Source: Bifidobacterium sp. ESL0800 (GTDB lineage: Bacteria; Actinomycetota; Actinomycetes; Actinomycetales; Bifidobacteriaceae). Taken from it: 64,000 nucleotides of DNA. The notes below the pieces were generated by a model that saw only the letters and a list, made by a program, of their open reading frames with translations, had not been told where the DNA came from and made no database searches. Of the stretch, positions 8,644 to 17,773 are shown piece by piece (positions within the stretch are counted from its first letter, which is position 1; each line of letters begins with the position of its first letter). Made by a program: the position numbers and the translations under genes. The stretch lies in NCBI RefSeq assembly GCF_029395355.1, contig NZ_CP113913.1:2046001-2110000 (forward strand), read 5' to 3'.

Positions 8644-9480
8644 TCAGCCTTTCACCGCTCCTGTCAACACACCTTTGATGATGTATTTCTGGCAAAGCAG
8701 ATAGAAGAGGATGACGGGAATGATTGCCAGCACGAGGCAGGCCATCAGTGCTCCCATATCAACCGCCCCATATCCGCTTTTGAGGTATTGCACGGCGATC
8801 GGCATGGTTTTGAAGTTCGACAGATCCAAGGTCAGGTAAGGGAGCAGGAAGTCGTTCCAGATCCACATGGTCTCCAGAATCGCCACCGATATGATCGAGG
8901 GGCGCATAATCGGCACGACGATCCTGAAGAAGATGCCGGGCACGGAAGCCCCGTCGATCATCGCGGATTCCTCCAGCTCCTGCGGGATGCCTTTGACGAC
9001 ACCGGTGAAAATGAATACCGCGAGGCCTGCGCCGAAGCCCAGGTAGATGAGCCACAGACCCCAAGGCGTGTTGAAGCCGAGCATATCGGTGAACTTCGAA
9101 AGCGTGAACATCACCATCTGGAACGGTACGATCATGTTGAACAGGAAGAGAGAGTAGAGCGCCTTCGCCGCCCAGTTATTGACGCGTACGATCCACCATG
9201 CGCACATCGAGGTGCAGACCAGAATGAGCAGCACGGAGCCGACTGTGGTCACGACGGTCCAGCCGATACTGGCGATGAAGTCCGTGCGTTCGATGCCGAC
9301 TTCGAAATTCTTGAATCCGACAAACGCGTCTCCGCGTGGTATCGAGAATGTGTTGAGCGCGATGTACGTCTGGTCTTTGAACGCGTTGATGAAGACCAGC
9401 ACGATGGGGAAGACCCAAATCAGGCATACAACGGTAAAGAAGGTCGTCCATAGGCCCGGGTGTTTGACTTTGTCGCTCAT
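8644..9480 (-). CDS. Sugar ABC transporter permease (MalG type)
   Basis: 278 residues with six predicted membrane helices. The EAA loop reads EESAMIDGASVPGIFFRIVV, and the C-terminus QKYIIKGVLTGAVKG is the classic MalG ending. It overlaps the upstream permease (stop 9477) by four bases. No binding protein or ATPase is adjacent. The binding protein at 13809 shares an operator motif with this pair and is the likely partner. Confidence 0.94.
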   Translation of the reverse strand: MSDKVKHPGLWTTFFTVVCLIWVFPIVLVFINAFKDQTYIALNTFSIPRGDAFVGFKNFEVGIERTDFIASIGWTVVTTVGSVLLILVCTSMCAWWIVRVNNWAAKALYSLFLFNMIVPFQMVMFTLSKFTDMLGFNTPWGLWLIYLGFGAGLAVFIFTGVVKGIPQELEESAMIDGASVPGIFFRIVVPIMRPSIISVAILETMWIWNDFLLPYLTLDLSNFKTMPIAVQYLKSGYGAVDMGALMACLVLAIIPVILFYLLCQKYIIKGVLTGAVKG

Positions 9481-10337
9481 GCTTCAACCTCTCTGCTGGT
9501 AGTGAGCCTGTTCTGGATGAGCGCGAGCACGGCCACGATGATGAAGAATATCACCGCTTTTGCCTGCCCGACGCCTTCGAAACCTGCACGTCCGTAAAAT
9601 GTTCGATAGATGTTCAGCGCCATTCCTTCAGAAGTATTTGCCGGGGCGCCGTTGGTCAGCGCAAGGTTCTGGTCGAACATCTTGAATCCGTTGGTCATGG
9701 TCAGGAAGGTGCATACCGTGATTGACGGCATCATCAGCGGGATCGTGACGTGGAACAGCACCTGGCGGCTATTGGCGCCGTCGACGGCCGCCGCTTCCAT
9801 GACGTCGCTCGGCAATGACTGCATGCCGGCGATGTAGATGATCATCATGTAGCCTATTTGCTGCCATGAATACAGGGCGACCAGTCCCCAGAAACCGTAT
9901 ACGCCCGAGAACGAAAGCGATCTGCCCCAGTGTGCGAGGATGCCGTTGAGCAGCAGCATCCAGATATAGCCCAGGACGATGCCGCCGATCAGGTTGGGCA
10001 TGAAGAAGACGGACCGGAAGATGGTCACGCCTCGGAACGTTTTGGTCAGCATGTAAGCGATTGCGAAAGAGACGATGTTGACGAAGATCACGATGATGAC
10101 GGTGAACGCCGTGCTGAAGCGCAGCGCGTGCCAGAAATCAGGATCCTTCAACGCCTCTACGTAGTTGGCCAAACCTATGAACTTGGAATCTGTGACGGTG
10201 GTGAACCGACAGAAGCTCAGATAGATGCCCGTTATGAATGGTACTAAAAACCCTATTATAAACGCAACAAAAGTGGGTAAGGAAAAGAGTGCCCACCATT
10301 TGCGAATTGCTTTGCCTGCCATAGATATCATGGTCAT
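9477..10337 (-). CDS. Sugar ABC transporter permease (MalF type)
   Basis: 286 residues, six membrane helices, EAA loop EAAAVDGANSRQVLFHVTIP. First gene of a two-permease operon read leftward. Its upstream region carries the operator GCAAACGCTTACAA (10455-10468) and is shared divergently with the GH13 gene. It has the usual MalF start (WWALFSLPTFVAFIIGFLVPF). Confidence 0.94.
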   Translation of the reverse strand: MTMISMAGKAIRKWWALFSLPTFVAFIIGFLVPFITGIYLSFCRFTTVTDSKFIGLANYVEALKDPDFWHALRFSTAFTVIIVIFVNIVSFAIAYMLTKTFRGVTIFRSVFFMPNLIGGIVLGYIWMLLLNGILAHWGRSLSFSGVYGFWGLVALYSWQQIGYMMIIYIAGMQSLPSDVMEAAAVDGANSRQVLFHVTIPLMMPSITVCTFLTMTNGFKMFDQNLALTNGAPANTSEGMALNIYRTFYGRAGFEGVGQAKAVIFFIIVAVLALIQNRLTTSREVEA

Positions 10338-10776
10338 GCTCGCTTTCTGCTCTTGAGCAGCTCGTCAATGATTGTATTGGCGAGACCTGCCATGTTTGAG
10401 GTCAACATCATTGATCGGTACCTCTCTATACCTCGTTCAAAAATGTGCCATCTAGCAAACGCTTACAATAGCAGGAAAAAGCAAATAAGTCAATCTTAGA
10501 GGTGGAAACGGGGATTTCTTTATTGATTTTGAAGGGAAAACGCGATGTTATATTGAAAACGTATACATTTTGTGTTTTAATAGAAGGGCGATGAGGCGGA
10601 AGCACCGTATCGTGAGCGGTTCCGTGAGCCATGATTGCCAGCATTCATGGAGAGGATGCGCGGACAAGTCAGCGTGAATTGGTCTGATGCGAGTCGATGC
10701 ATCAGCGGCTTGCGTCGGCGCTTTGCCTCGGATACGGCGTTCTGTCATGTCAGGCAGCTTAAGAAAGGACAGTATA
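10338..10776. promoter_or_regulatory. Divergent control region between permeases and GH13
   Basis: About 440 bases without a credible gene. It holds two operator-like sites: GCAAACGCTTACAA at 10455-10468, nearer the permease side, and TGAAAACGTATACA at 10554-10567, nearer the GH13 side. Both resemble TGTAAACGNTTACA. Confidence 0.6.
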
Positions 10777-12399
10777 ATGGGGGTTTTCCCATCACCGGAA
10801 TGGCTGAAGTCAGCCGTGTTCTACGAAATCTACCCGCAAAGTTTCCGTGATTCAAACGCAGACGGCATCGGGGACCTCAACGGTATCATCGAAAAACTTG
10901 ACTATATCAAGGGCCTGGGGTGCAACGCCCTGTGGATCAATCCTTGCTTTGAATCACCGTTCAAGGATGCCGGTTATGATGTCAGCGACTACTGCAAGAT
11001 CGCTCCACGCTATGGCACGAATGACGACATGATTCGTCTCTTCCGTCAAGCGCACGCAAAAGGGATGCGCGTGCTGCTTGATTTGGTGCCCGGCCATACC
11101 AGCGAAGAGCACGAATGGTTCCGGCAGAGCACGAAAGTCGAACGCAATGAGTATTCCGACCGTTTCATCTGGACCGATGGCGCGTTCAGCGGCTACACCT
11201 TGCCGTTCATCGGCGGAGAGAGCAAGCGCGATGCCGCCTATATCCTCAACTTCTTCAAGTGCCAGCCTGCGCTGAACTATGGTTTTGCCAAGATCGACAG
11301 GCCGTGGCAGATGAGCACGGACTCTCCCGCAGCCCGTGCGACGAAACAGGCAATGGTAGATGTAATGCGTTATTGGCTTTCGCGAGGTTGCGATGGCTTC
11401 CGCGTCGATATGGCACGGTCCCTCGTCAAGAATGACGATGCTCATCATCACGCGACCATCGAGGCGTGGAAGGAAATGCTTTCCCCGGTGAAACAGGAGT
11501 TCCCGGAATCCGCGTTTGTCTCCGAATGGGCAGCGCCTCAGGATGCGCTGAGCGCCGGCTTTGACATGGACTTTTACCTCAACCACGAGAAGACAGCGGT
11601 GCGAGAGGCGAACGGCTACAATCTGCTGGCCCGCCGTTTTGTGAAAGATGGAGAGCAGGAAAAAGACCTGAGTTATTTCACCGCGGATAGCGGCACAAGT
11701 ATCAAGGCATTCCTGGCGGACTACCTGCCGGAATACGAGGCGACGAAAGACAGGGGATACTTCTGCTTCCTGACGTGCAATCACGATACCGTGCGTCTGG
11801 CCCCCCGACTTTCGGATCTGGAGATCAAGATTGCCTACGGTATGCTGTTGACGATGCCGGGTGTGCCGTTCGTCTACTATGGCGACGAAATCGCAATGCG
11901 ATATTATGCCCTTCCGACCAAGGAGGGTGGCTACTTCCGTACGGGAAGTCGAACACCGATGCAGTGGGGTGCTGGCGCCAACCTTGGCTTCTCGCAAGGC
12001 GCGAAAGAGGATCTGTATCTTCCTGTCGACCCGAGCCAGGATGCTCCGACGGTCGAAAAGCAGGAGAAGGATCCGGACTCGATGCTGCATTGGACAAAGT
12101 TGCTGCTTGGGTTGCGCCCGGGGCACCGGGCCCTGCGCGCCGATGGCGGCTTTGAGGTTGTGGCGGCCCCCGAGAACGGCCGGTCATTCGCTTATCTTCG
12201 GTCGGGCGATGACGGTGAGCGTCTGCTGATTGCTCTCAATCCCGGTCTGGAGGATGAACGCGTGGCATTGCCTGACGGGCTGAATCCCGCCGAATCTGAG
12301 GATTGCCTGGCTGCAATAGGACAGGTGCGGCCTGAATCCGGTGAAGAGGGCAACGCGTTGAGTCTTGGGGCGCAGAGCTTTGCTGTGCTGCGCTGCTGA
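10777..12399 (+). CDS. GH13 alpha-glucosidase-like enzyme
   Basis: 540 residues from ATG 10777, preceded by AAGAAAGGA; a longer in-frame extension to 10687 has no ribosome-binding site. The four GH13 motifs are clear: DLVPGH (102-107), GFRVDMA with nucleophile D211, SEW with acid/base E250, and NHD (335-337). The N-terminus (WLKSAVFYEIYPQSFRDSN) and the YYGDEI and TPMQW blocks place it with oligo-1,6-glucosidase / alpha-glucosidase / amylosucrase-like GH13 members. There is no signal peptide, so it acts in the cytoplasm on imported glucosides. Exact bond specificity is not readable. Confidence 0.92.
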   Translation: MGVFPSPEWLKSAVFYEIYPQSFRDSNADGIGDLNGIIEKLDYIKGLGCNALWINPCFESPFKDAGYDVSDYCKIAPRYGTNDDMIRLFRQAHAKGMRVLLDLVPGHTSEEHEWFRQSTKVERNEYSDRFIWTDGAFSGYTLPFIGGESKRDAAYILNFFKCQPALNYGFAKIDRPWQMSTDSPAARATKQAMVDVMRYWLSRGCDGFRVDMARSLVKNDDAHHHATIEAWKEMLSPVKQEFPESAFVSEWAAPQDALSAGFDMDFYLNHEKTAVREANGYNLLARRFVKDGEQEKDLSYFTADSGTSIKAFLADYLPEYEATKDRGYFCFLTCNHDTVRLAPRLSDLEIKIAYGMLLTMPGVPFVYYGDEIAMRYYALPTKEGGYFRTGSRTPMQWGAGANLGFSQGAKEDLYLPVDPSQDAPTVEKQEKDPDSMLHWTKLLLGLRPGHRALRADGGFEVVAAPENGRSFAYLRSGDDGERLLIALNPGLEDERVALPDGLNPAESEDCLAAIGQVRPESGEEGNALSLGAQSFAVLRC

Positions 12400-12456
12400 A
12401 TGATTCAGCAACAATGATTCAGCAACAATGATTCAGCAACGGTGTGCCGTGCCGTT

Positions 12457-13500
12457 TTACCGCTGTTGCATGGCCGGTGCGGCGGCACGGTAAGGTCTTG
12501 TTGAATTTCGAAATACTATCTGTGTGGGCAGGATCTGGTGCTTGACATCGACTTCCTGCCCCTCGAGCATGGCAAGGAGGCGTGTGGCTATGGTCTGCGC
12601 CATTTCGGTCGGATCCTGGCGGATTTCGGTAAGCCCCATTTCCCGGGCGAAGTCAGAATCGTCGACGCTGATGATTGAGATGTCGTCCGGTACGCGGTAG
12701 CCGAACTGTTCGAGCCTGGGCACCAAAGGCACGACCAGCGAATCCTGTTGGCAGCAGATGGCCGTAGGCGTCGGTTGTAGCTGGAAAAGGCTCGTCAAAA
12801 CGTTGTCGATGACGTTTTCCCCTCGGCGCACATTGATGATGGTCGGTTTGATTCCGGCTTCTTCGCAGGCGTCCTTGAAACCCTGGATACGGAAGTTGGT
12901 GGTAAAGTTCAACGTTCCGATGTCCTCTTGCCCGTACTGGTACGCAATAAAAGCGATGTTCCTGTGCCCTATGGAGATCAGGTGCTGTGTGGCCAGACGC
13001 ATCGACTGTCTGTCGTCAATGCGGATCGAAAGGTTAAAAGCGTCCTCCGGCACGGCGTTGATGCCGACAATGGGAACTTTCATGCTGTGAAGTCGGGCGG
13101 AGTCGTTCTCGCTGATGTTGATTGAGGCTACGATCACTGCGTCGACATTGCGGCGAATGGGCAAGGTTTCGAAGAATTTATGCCTGTCGTCACTCGAGAC
13201 GATTCGTTGGAGCGTGATGTCGTATCCTGCCGGCTGGAGGACCGCATTCAGACCTTCGTAGATATGGGCATTGAACCATGTCGAAGGTCGCTCGTTGAAT
13301 AGGAGCGCGATGCGGTAGGTTTTGCCTGCCTGAAGGATCATTGCCGAGCGTGAGATTGAAAAATCGAGGTCTTTTGCCACGGACTTGATTTTCTTGCGTG
13401 TTTTTTCGGCGACGAGTTCCGGATGCTTAAATGTTCTGGAAACGGTTGCAATAGATACGCCAGATAGCTTGGCCACGTCCTCGATGGTTGCTTCTTGCAT
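12457..13500 (-). CDS. LacI-family transcriptional regulator
   Basis: 347 residues from ATG 13500, chosen because GGAGG lies 6 bases upstream on the minus strand; in-frame codons to 13536 are probably not translated. HTH ATIEDVAKLSGVSIATVSRT (residues 4-23), hinge ISRSAMILQAGKTYRIALLF, and a sugar-sensor domain close to that of the regulator at 1-751. It lies between GH13 and the binding protein at 13809, both of which have TGAAAACGNNTNNA-type sites upstream. It is the likely regulator of this second operator family. Confidence 0.93.
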   Translation of the reverse strand: MQEATIEDVAKLSGVSIATVSRTFKHPELVAEKTRKKIKSVAKDLDFSISRSAMILQAGKTYRIALLFNERPSTWFNAHIYEGLNAVLQPAGYDITLQRIVSSDDRHKFFETLPIRRNVDAVIVASINISENDSARLHSMKVPIVGINAVPEDAFNLSIRIDDRQSMRLATQHLISIGHRNIAFIAYQYGQEDIGTLNFTTNFRIQGFKDACEEAGIKPTIINVRRGENVIDNVLTSLFQLQPTPTAICCQQDSLVVPLVPRLEQFGYRVPDDISIISVDDSDFAREMGLTEIRQDPTEMAQTIATRLLAMLEGQEVDVKHQILPTQIVFRNSTRPYRAAAPAMQQR

Positions 13501-13682
13501 GGTTCCTCCGATGATGGTGTGTTTCCTTACATCCAATATGATTATATGATACGGCTAGGCATCTTCTGTCTGTCAACGCTAAGGGGTTCTTGCATTGCGC
13601 GGCTTTCATTGCGCCAATCTGTCGCTCGTTTTTGATTCTGTAGTGACTTTATTGTGATATCGTTTTCGTTTGAAGAGAGTAT

Positions 13683-13728
13683 TTGACAAATAAAAATAAC
13701 GTAGATATACTCATACAAGCGTTTTCAT
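13683..13728 (+). promoter_or_regulatory. Promoter with overlapping LacI-type operator
   Basis: TTGACA (13683-13688) and TATACT (13706-13711) are spaced 17 bases apart. The palindrome-like TACAAGCGTTTTCA (13714-13727) follows at once, covering the predicted transcription start. This is the same promoter-operator arrangement as at 846-898, with a different operator. Confidence 0.75.
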
Positions 13729-13808
13729 AAGAACGACAAAGTTCTGCGATTGTGGGAACGTAATCGGCTGCTTTTTTATTGCCGGGTTTGATTCAGAGAG
13801 GAACAATT

Positions 13809-15146
13809 ATGAAACGTATTAATTCATTGATAGCGGCAGGGGTGGCGGTGACGATTTGCGCCAGCCTGGCCGGCTGCGGGTCTTCTGGCAGCAAGGGTGC
13901 GTCGTCAGACGGTGTGTACTATCTGAACAACAAAAGCGAGATCGTGGATTCCATTCAGGTCTTGGGCAAGAAGTTCACGAAAGAGACCGGAGTGCCTTTC
14001 AATGCGCGAAGCGCGACATCCGGCACCTATGTGCAGACGCTGAAGTCTGAACTGGCCAAGAGCAAGCCTCCCACCGTTTTCCGCGTTCTCGGTCAGGTCG
14101 GCCTCGACCAATACAAGGATTACGCCGCTCCGATTGAAGATACCGAGGCTTACAAGCAGCTTGAGGATAAGTCCGTAGCGCTGCGTTCCGACGACGGCAA
14201 GCACGTCTTGGCCGTGCCGATGGTCAACGAGACCTATGGGTTGATCTATCGCAAGGATCTGCTGCAGAAGTACTTCGATATGCCCGGAGCCAGCATCAAG
14301 AACGTCAAGGACATCAAAGACTTCAAGAGCCTGAAGACCGTAGCGGATGAGATTCAGGCGAACAAGGACAAGCTCGGCCTCGAAGGAGCGTTCTCCTCGA
14401 TGGGCTTCGACGCCTCGTCCTACTTCAGGTGGTACGTGCACCTTTCCAACATGCCGATTGCCTATGAGTTCGAAAAGGACCATATCACCAAGCAGCCTGC
14501 AACGATTAAGGGAACGTTCCTTCCTCAGTTCAAGAACATCACCGATCTTTACATGAACGATTCGACGGTGCCGAAGAACACCCTGGGCAGCAAGACCCTG
14601 AACGATTCGCTCGCCGAATTCAACACCGGCAAGGCGGTCTTCTTCCACAACGGTTCATGGGCTTGGCCTAACATCCGCGACGGCAAGGTGAGCGCCAGCA
14701 ACGTCGGGGCCATCCCGATTTACATCGGAGCTCCGGGAGAGAGCAACTACGGCATGGCCACCGGTTCAGAAACGTACTGGATGGTGAACAAGAAGGCGTC
14801 GCCCAAGGCCATCAAGGCCACCAAGGACTTCCTGAAGTGGTTGGTCACCTCTGACACCGGGCGTGACGAATGGGCGAACACCATGGGCTTCAGCACGCCG
14901 TTCAAGACCTTCACCGGCAAGTATGCCACCAAGAACCCGATCATGCAGGCTGCCAACGAGTACAAGAAGGAAGGCAAGAAGGATGTGCCGTGGGACTTCC
15001 TCTACATTCCTTCCGAACAGTGGAAGTCCGACCTCACGAATGCCCTGCTGGGATATGCTCAAGGCACTAATGGTTGGGACAAGGTGAGCAAGGTGTTCGT
15101 CGACGAGTGGGCGAGTGAGTACAAGATCGCCCATCAATCAAAATAA
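13809..15146 (+). CDS. Sugar ABC transporter substrate-binding lipoprotein
   Basis: 445 residues from ATG 13809 (MKRINSLIAAGVAVTICASL) with AGAGAGGAA upstream. Lipobox SLAGC, lipidated Cys near residue 24. The mature protein has the family-1 solute-binding fold signatures: SGTYVQTLKSELAKSKPPTV, GLIYRKDLLQKYF, AVFFHNGSWAWPNI. Tryptophan- and tyrosine-rich segments such as SSYFRWYVHLSNMP suggest an oligosaccharide ligand. It stands alone on the plus strand; the permeases at 8644-10337 share its operator class and are the likely membrane partners. Confidence 0.92.
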   Translation: MKRINSLIAAGVAVTICASLAGCGSSGSKGASSDGVYYLNNKSEIVDSIQVLGKKFTKETGVPFNARSATSGTYVQTLKSELAKSKPPTVFRVLGQVGLDQYKDYAAPIEDTEAYKQLEDKSVALRSDDGKHVLAVPMVNETYGLIYRKDLLQKYFDMPGASIKNVKDIKDFKSLKTVADEIQANKDKLGLEGAFSSMGFDASSYFRWYVHLSNMPIAYEFEKDHITKQPATIKGTFLPQFKNITDLYMNDSTVPKNTLGSKTLNDSLAEFNTGKAVFFHNGSWAWPNIRDGKVSASNVGAIPIYIGAPGESNYGMATGSETYWMVNKKASPKAIKATKDFLKWLVTSDTGRDEWANTMGFSTPFKTFTGKYATKNPIMQAANEYKKEGKKDVPWDFLYIPSEQWKSDLTNALLGYAQGTNGWDKVSKVFVDEWASEYKIAHQSK

Positions 15147-15204
15147 AGTAGGGCTGTAGGCTGGCGGGGCTTTTCTGCCAACCGATGGCGGCTTTCTTAC
15201 CACA

Positions 15205-15260
15205 AATGGAATGCTGCGGAAACCTGGACAGGCAGTGTCAGGTTTCCGCAGCATTCCATT
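15205..15260. terminator. Long-stem terminator between convergent genes
   Basis: A perfect 21-bp stem (15205-15225 with 15240-15260) and a 14-base loop, between the binding-protein gene and the convergent esterase. Its A/T-flanked ends could terminate transcription in both directions. Confidence 0.85.
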
Positions 15261-15331
15261 ATTCGTATCGGGATGATGCTACGGGACGCGTTTTTTTACG
15301 GGATCGAGGAACGCGCCGTCGGCTGTTCGGT

Positions 15332-16165
15332 TCAGCGTGCGTCGCCGAAATTGCGGTCGAGCCAGGCGATGAACAGCGGCATCCACTGCTGCACGCCTTC
15401 GTCGACGCCGTGTGGGTCATCGGCCCCTGCCACATCGGCGTTGGCCAGCGAGAGGCCGTGATGGCCGGTGGGGAAGAAGTGGGCCTCGACCGGGACCTTG
15501 GCGCACACGCACGCGTCGAATGTCATCTCCGCGCCCTCAACGGGTACCGTCTCGTCGGTGACGGTGTGCCAGATGAAAGTCGGCGGGGTCTTGGCGTCGA
15601 TGTGCCTTTCGATTGAGACCTCCTCGAGCAATTTCTCGTCGTTCTTGCCCTTTGGCCCGAGCAGCTTGTCGAAGCTGTCGCGATGGGCGTATCTGCCGGA
15701 GGTGGTGACGGCGTAGCCGAGCATCAGTCCGTTCGGCCGCACGGCGTCCGGGTCGTAGCCGTGGGCTCGCATGGTCTCGTCGCCTGCGGTGGTGGCGAGG
15801 TTGCCGGCAAGATGCCCGCCCGCTGAGAATCCCGCGGCAACGATGGCATCCGGCTTGATGTGCCAGGCCTCGGCGTTTTCTCGCAGCAGTTTCATGGCTT
15901 CCGCGGCTTCGAGCAAAGCGGTGGGGTAAACGGACGGAGCGCAGGAATATCGCAGTATGGCCGCGTTGTAACCCGCCCCCAGAATTTTGAGCGCGATGGG
16001 TTCGGCCTCGCGGTCGCTGGTGAAGACATAGCCTCCGCCGGGAATGACGAGCACGGTGGGCCGCCGGCGCTGTGGGTCGATTTCCTTGCTGTTGTCGATG
16101 GAATAGACGCTGAAATCAGCTTTGGTGCCGTCAATACCGTCGATGGTCGTGTTGATGTACTGCAT
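15332..16165 (-). CDS. Alpha/beta hydrolase, acetyl-esterase-like
   Basis: 277 residues from ATG 16165. The oxyanion-hole motif is PGGGY instead of HGGGY (IPGGGYVFTSDREAEPIALK, first 20 of the block). Nucleophile serine in GFSAGGHLAG, aspartate in TDETVPV, and catalytic histidine in PTGHHGLSLA near the C-terminus. This pattern is typical of BD-FAE/acetylxylan-esterase-like hydrolases of carbohydrate loci. There is no signal peptide, so it would de-esterify imported acetylated sugars. It converges on the binding-protein gene at 13809. Confidence 0.88.
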   Translation of the reverse strand: MQYINTTIDGIDGTKADFSVYSIDNSKEIDPQRRRPTVLVIPGGGYVFTSDREAEPIALKILGAGYNAAILRYSCAPSVYPTALLEAAEAMKLLRENAEAWHIKPDAIVAAGFSAGGHLAGNLATTAGDETMRAHGYDPDAVRPNGLMLGYAVTTSGRYAHRDSFDKLLGPKGKNDEKLLEEVSIERHIDAKTPPTFIWHTVTDETVPVEGAEMTFDACVCAKVPVEAHFFPTGHHGLSLANADVAGADDPHGVDEGVQQWMPLFIAWLDRNFGDAR

Positions 16166-16606
16166 TGTTCTCAACCTTCTGTCGTGTCGCGTTACTCAAA
16201 TCGGCTCGTTCGTCGCAAATCCGCGTCGGAGCGGGAGCGTCTTCTCATTGATGATTATGGCTCTATCGCCCGACCGTTCTGCCGTTGTCGGGGATTTCGT
16301 AGTAAATGGGAAATTCGGCCGGCCGGCAACTAATGCTATACGTCTGTTTCAGATTGCCGAAGAAACGCAAAGTTCGAGTACCGCAAATTGAATTGTGATA
16401 AGTAATACAGGAAGGGAACCGGTGATATGGCTTGGCTGTAGGGTTTTAGGAACGTTGATGATGCGGTTAATCGGCTGTCCGTCAATCGCGCCGCCGACAC
16501 TTCGTATTATGGCGATATTCAGGTAACGCTGAGGTTTGCGGATAGACTTGTTTCATCGTAATAATGACAGATCGATTCATTTCCGACTGATGAAAGCAGG
16601 AGCAGT
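16166..16606. other. Intergenic region, nothing recognised
   Basis: About 440 bases between divergent esterase and phosphatase genes. It should hold both promoters. I see no operator palindrome or conserved coding sequence. Confidence 0.4.
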
Positions 16607-17476
16607 ATGACAAATCTCAACGCGGACGATACCGGCGACATTACCGGCGATATCAAAGGCGACATTGCCGGCGTCGTTTCCAACGGTGCTGCAGGCGACA
16701 CGGCCTACCTTGACTATCGTCCGAACGGCGACGGGGCCGGGGTCGTTATCGACGGCGTCCCGAACTCCCGCGGAATCGGCGGCTACCCGACGCAGGACGG
16801 CCACAAATTGCGCGACGGCCTCTTCTTCCGCACGGCAGGCCTGAATTTCCTGGGCGAGCATGGCCTCGACGACCTGCACCGTCTCAATGTCAAGGAGGTG
16901 GTGGACCTGCGCGACCCGCTCGAAGTGGAGCAATGGCCGTACACCCTTCCCGACGATATCCATGTCGATCGCGTTCCGCTCTTAAAGACCACCATGACCG
17001 AGCAGGGCGGCATGAAGGAGATGTCCAAAGGCATCGACATGGCCGAAATGTATCACGATATCGTCTTTGGCTCGGCCGAACAGATCGTGCTCATCCTGCG
17101 CAAGCTGCTGAAAGACGACGGCCATCCGATGCTTATCCATTGCACCGCCGGCAAGGACCGCACCGGCATCACCTCGGGCATCCTGATGAGCCTGCTCGGC
17201 GTGAGCGACGACATGGTGGTCTCCTGCTATGCCCAGTCCGGCGCGAACCTCGGCGACGCCTTCAAGAAAGCCGTGCTGAAAGGCCTGAACAGCGATGAAA
17301 AGGGCGTCGGCCAGATCACCGCGGCCCAGACCGCGATGCTCGCCTCGCCGCCGGAACTGATGCGTGGCGTGCTCGCCGGCATCAAGAGCGAATACGGAAG
17401 TGCCGAGCAGTATTGCCTGCAAAACGGTATGAGTGCGGATGAGGTTGCCGGCTTGCGCGCGCTGTTCGTCGAGTAA
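16607..17476 (+). CDS. Tyrosine-protein phosphatase (Tps/LMW-like, CX5R type)
   Basis: 289 residues. The P-loop HCTAGKDRTGITSG (about residues 178-191) is the CX5R signature of the bacterial tyrosine/lipid phosphatase family (PF13350 type). The general region HRLNVKEVVDLRDPLEVEQW and the RGIGGYPTQDG start block also fit. The extreme N-terminus has a short GDITGDIKGDIAG repeat. Cytoplasmic. Substrate unknown: phosphotyrosine proteins or phosphoinositides. It stands between the sugar region and gnd. Confidence 0.9.
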   Translation: MTNLNADDTGDITGDIKGDIAGVVSNGAAGDTAYLDYRPNGDGAGVVIDGVPNSRGIGGYPTQDGHKLRDGLFFRTAGLNFLGEHGLDDLHRLNVKEVVDLRDPLEVEQWPYTLPDDIHVDRVPLLKTTMTEQGGMKEMSKGIDMAEMYHDIVFGSAEQIVLILRKLLKDDGHPMLIHCTAGKDRTGITSGILMSLLGVSDDMVVSCYAQSGANLGDAFKKAVLKGLNSDEKGVGQITAAQTAMLASPPELMRGVLAGIKSEYGSAEQYCLQNGMSADEVAGLRALFVE

Positions 17477-17773
17477 GTCCCCGTGGCAAAACGTTTCTTG
17501 GCCCTGTCGTTGCGTTGGTGACGGCGGGGCCAAGTTTTGAAAGAGCCCGCGCAACGTCATGTTGCCACGGTTTGCTGCCTATGACATATTGCAATGTGGT
17601 ATATTCCACTTTCCGGGAACGCGTATAGGCTTGGATGGCGATAGACTAGGGGAGTATGTTTCGGGTTCGGCAAAGTCCGGAAACATTAAAAACTTAGGCA
17701 GGTTGCAGGGCAAGCCGGGAAACGGTTCCGGTCGTCCGCGCCGTCGAAGAAATGTCAAATTGAAAGGCTAACA

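Noticed and set aside
10687-10776. N-terminal extension of the GH13 enzyme
   Set aside because: The extension lacks a ribosome-binding site, whereas ATG 10777 has AAGAAAGGA and the family's normal N-terminus.
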